A stretch of DNA of 64,000 bases from Atrichornis clamosus (lineage: Eukaryota; Chordata; Aves; Passeriformes; Menuridae). The stretch spans positions 62,001 through 126,000 of the forward strand of contig WBMZ01003057.1 of NCBI GenBank assembly GCA_013400975.1. Reading direction: 5' to 3'. Of the stretch, positions 60,784 through 64,000 are shown piece by piece (the stretch's first letter is position 1; each line of letters opens with the position of its first letter). The position numbers were made by a program, and so were the translations under genes. Below the pieces are notes generated by a model. It made no database searches. It was given only the letters and a program-made list of their open reading frames with translations, and was not told where the DNA came from.

Positions 60784-63700
60784 GTTTCCTTTCCTGGGAT
60801 CTCCCGGTTGCACAAAACTCCCATCCCAGACTCCTATCTGGGAATGCACAATGGGAGGGTAAAATTATGCCCTGTGACCACGCAGCACAGATTAAAATGA
60901 ATTAAACTAAATACGGCAACATGTAAGTAAAAATAAGGAAAGGTTCACAATAAGTAAATCCCACTTTTTCAATGCACACCACAGGAACATACATATCCAC
61001 AGAAGGGACTAGGGTACTCCATCTATATTTGATGGAGGGAGGGGGAGAAGTAAAGCCAGAAAATTTGAGAGGCAAAAGCAGAAATATCCAACATGGAGAT
61101 GGCACTGCAGAAAGAGGGAATTTTATTTTGCACAACCGCAGCAAGGCTTGCAGGGACAGTGGGAAGCAGTGGGGGTGGGAAGGGATGATGTTCAAACAGA
61201 ATTGCTGGCAGAGAGCGAAGTCAGTCAAAGGAGGTCATGTCATTCCAGCAAAAAAACCCTGCTGGAATTATCCTACTGGGCAAGAATGATCATCCTCACA
61301 GAAAGAGTGCAACGCACAGTCTTGGTCAAACTAAGCAACTCAGGACACTGGTTATGGAAAAACAAATCCGAGGAAGCCAGGCCATTCCTGACTAACTGGA
61401 CACAGATAGACTGCAGCTGCTGAAACACATAACTGGAGTGACATAATATTAGAACATATTTTAATGCTTACTAAGACAACAACAAACCAAAGCCTGAAGC
61501 TGTATTTTGGGAACACTAGCTCAAACTATCTTTAGACAGGAAAAGTGTGTGCATACAGATGTTCCAGCAGGCATGGAGAGCAGAGAGCTGGAAAAAGCAC
61601 TCACTCACTTCCGAACCTTATAAAAAATGTCTGTTGCAAATAAGGGTGGGGCCAAATACACCAGGCAAAGCCAAAACAAAACAAAACAAAATAAAAAGCA
61701 GGCAAGAAGCCAGTCGTTAGACAGGAACTGGTGAGGCATAATGGCTGCACACCTTCTCCAGCTTCACTTCTCCCAATAGATGTTCCCAGGTGTTGCCCCT
61801 CCCGTAGTCCCCCCACTATGTTCTACTCCCCCTGTCAGCTCTTTCATCCAGCTTTCTATCTCACTTTCACATATGCTCTCTTGGAAGCATGATTGAAGCT
61901 ATAAATTCACATCTACACATCTGTAATAAAAATAGTTTTTCTAAAAGCTATTCTTCTTTCCTATCGATGGTGACACAAATGACACAGAATTGCTGGCAAT
62001 TCAGGGGTCTTGCTACAGCTTTAATCACTGATCAAGACAGGGAGCAACACTCTGTCTCACAAGGAAAACAGCAATAATGGAACCTTTAAAATTTATTTAT
62101 ATCTATATTTCTTGGAATTATGACTATTTGTGAAGAACTGACAAATACAAGAAATGGCCTCAAAGCTCTTGTCCATGAAACAACTATTATTTTTTTAAGT
62201 AAAACGTAATTATCACCTTGCTCCAGAAAAAGGGTCTAGATGTATTCTCCTTTGCCCTCTTGGATGCAAGGAATCCTTGGGGCCACAATCAAAGCAGGCA
62301 ATGCTTTCAAGGTCTCTAAATTGACCCAAGCAAACTAATGGTACAAAAGACTGCTCATCTCATAATGTCCAAATCTTTCTTAATCCTCAGCCTGTGGCAA
62401 AGCAGAAACACCAAAGCTTGTGCTTTGGGCATGGTACAGAAGTGACTGTTCCTGCAAACAGTGCTTGTACAAGAAAACTGTGATTTTTCATGAAGGCACA
62501 TCTCCGTTGGGCTCAACTTAATTCACCTTTATGGCAAATAAATTAGCCATGGGCCAGCACAGGGATAATACTGGCACGGCAAATTCCCAGCATGATGTCC
62601 TAGGAGAAAAAGCATAGTTTTGGGCTATGGAGACAGGCCACCAGCCTCCTGGTGTTAGGGCAATGGGGGAACCACATAAAGAAACACAAAATTGCACCAA
62701 CAGGAGCAAAAAGAGATAGCAAAGAGACTGGTTAAAAAAACCCAAGGAAGTTCCAAAGCAGGGAGGTTTGACAAGCAGGGACAGTGCTTGGGGAAGAGGC
62801 TCAAAACGGCATTTTTATAACAAGGGCAGGGGAGCAGGAGCAGAGTTCAGCACTGGACTGGGAAGGGACTGGTTCACTGTGGTGAGTGTCTCTGCCTCCA
62901 GGAGAGCCTGGGAGCTTTCCTAAGCTCCTTGCCTCTTCACGCGACCAGCACAACAGGACTCTGCTTGCAATGGGTGTGCTGTGCCACTGCTACTACAGAA
63001 TGACAACAGCTTCACAACATGTAAGGGGATGCCTGTGATATAAGTGCTGCAGTGGTATTTACAAGAATTTTTGTTAAGGTTTTCATATTTAGCCAAGCCA
63101 CTATTGTTTTTACCGAAATTCACACATGCACACAGTGCTTATGGGGGGGGGGGGAACAGAAGCTGAATTGAAAGTTCAGCTTCTTTCAACTTAATTTGTT
63201 AGTAGGTTCATCATCATTTTTTGACAGAATAATCTTTCCATGGTGAATGATTTTACTGAAAAAAAGAGGAGACCAACAAATTGCTGGATATAATTTGTGC
63301 CTTAAATAATAAAGCAATTAATGGCATTTTAGCAAGAACACATTCTTCTCTCCAGAAATAAAATCCCTATTTCATCTCATCTAAATTGCTTGGTCAGCTT
63401 GAAATAAGCGCAATATAAATCTCCTTCCCATACTGCTGCTGTTATCTATGATAAAGGGAAGAGACAGAAGGTAATCCTGTGTTCTGTATTCACTGACACA
63501 TCATTTTCATGCTACACTACACTGTAATTTATTTCTAATGGGATAAACCTCTTGTAGTCTTCCTGCATTGTTCAGCCACACACACATCCCCAACTGGTAC
63601 CAAGATTGTAGGACTGGCAGGTGCAACATCCAGGGACCCCGCTCGGTGGAATTAGGATGTCTGCTGCACATTTCAGCAAAGCTACAGCTGTGAAAATAAA

Positions 63701-64000
63701 CAGAGAGACTGTATAATTAAGGTATGCTTTTATTCCTTCCCACCCACTGCCTTCTGCACGCAAGGCAGTCAAAGAGTATGACACTTTACAGTACTTCTTG
63801 TAATTTCCAACTAAACTTTTCATTTTTTATCTAATCAGTTTGAGGTGATGCAAAAAGACATGTGGGAGCCATGAGAGATTGAAGGGCATAGAAACCAGTT
63901 GCGAGTGAGAAGACCTTATGGTCTTAGCCACAGCAGAGATATCGTTCCACATAAAGGAAAATATCTTTAAGCTCTTTCTGCTGTCCTCATCAAGAGAAAT
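60784..64000. other. noncoding stretch, nothing firmly recognised
   Basis: No gene or dispersed repeat recognised. An (AAAAC)-type run lies at about 61674-61690 and a pure G12 tract at 63143-63154. The interval 63300-63560, AT-rich with taataaagcaattaatggc and tgtaatttatttctaatggg, is clean and could be a conserved noncoding block. Confidence 0.45.
63143..63154. repeat. pure G12 homopolymer
   Basis: Twelve uninterrupted G bases. Error-prone in sequencing and possibly polymorphic in length. Confidence 0.9.

Noticed and set aside
1..64000. Prokaryotic-type systems (operons, CRISPR, phage or toxin modules) or tRNA genes
   Set aside because: The sequence is clearly vertebrate noncoding DNA; no long overlapping frames, spacer arrays or tRNA A/B-box pairs were seen.

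Overview
The window looks like a gene-poor stretch of a bird chromosome. The main evidence is a set of CR1 LINE fragments, most of them 5'-truncated, carrying the avian CR1 3' end that finishes in ATTCTATG-type octamers. Other support comes from low overall repeat density, degraded MIR-type SINE relics shared across amniotes, and one probable endogenous-retrovirus LTR. I cannot name the species. I found no protein-coding gene, tRNA, rRNA or recognisable small RNA that I would defend. The open frames present are short (under 155 codons) and either resemble no family I know or lie in CR1 sequence. The window is best read as intergenic DNA (gene desert) or a very long intron.

Layout. 1-9.5 kb: an ancient CR1 with reverse-transcriptase remnants (about 1.04-1.86 kb, plus strand), an AT- and TAAT-rich block that looks like a conserved noncoding element (3.36-3.96 kb), a short CR1 3' end (5.45-5.55 kb, minus) and a second ancient CR1 reverse-transcriptase relic (8.38-8.85 kb, minus). 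12.0-13.0 kb: a purine-dominated plus strand. 14.1 and 24.3 kb: faint MIR tails. 19.4-20.1 and 22.5-22.75 kb: AT-rich blocks with homeodomain/POU-like motifs. 26.0-26.8 kb: the only CpG-dense segment, with a perfect Kozak sequence in front of a six-codon reading frame. 31.6 kb: CR1 3' end. 39.17-39.46 kb: an AT-rich block with three forkhead-type sites. 45.8-46.0 kb: the clearest MIR relic, followed by a candidate exon. 47.8-48.4 kb: the longest younger CR1, covering the C-terminal end of ORF2. 49.4, 54.1 and 58.4 kb: short CR1 3' fragments. 51.25-51.41 kb: a perfect 79-bp duplication around the single N, probably an assembly-joining artefact. 60.06-60.78 kb: a probable solo LTR.

No genes act together here. 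Any function is more likely regulatory (the noncoding blocks and the CpG-dense segment) than coding. No prokaryote-type system, CRISPR array or operon is present. Conservation and repeat calls were made by eye from remembered consensus sequences; alignments would be needed to confirm them.
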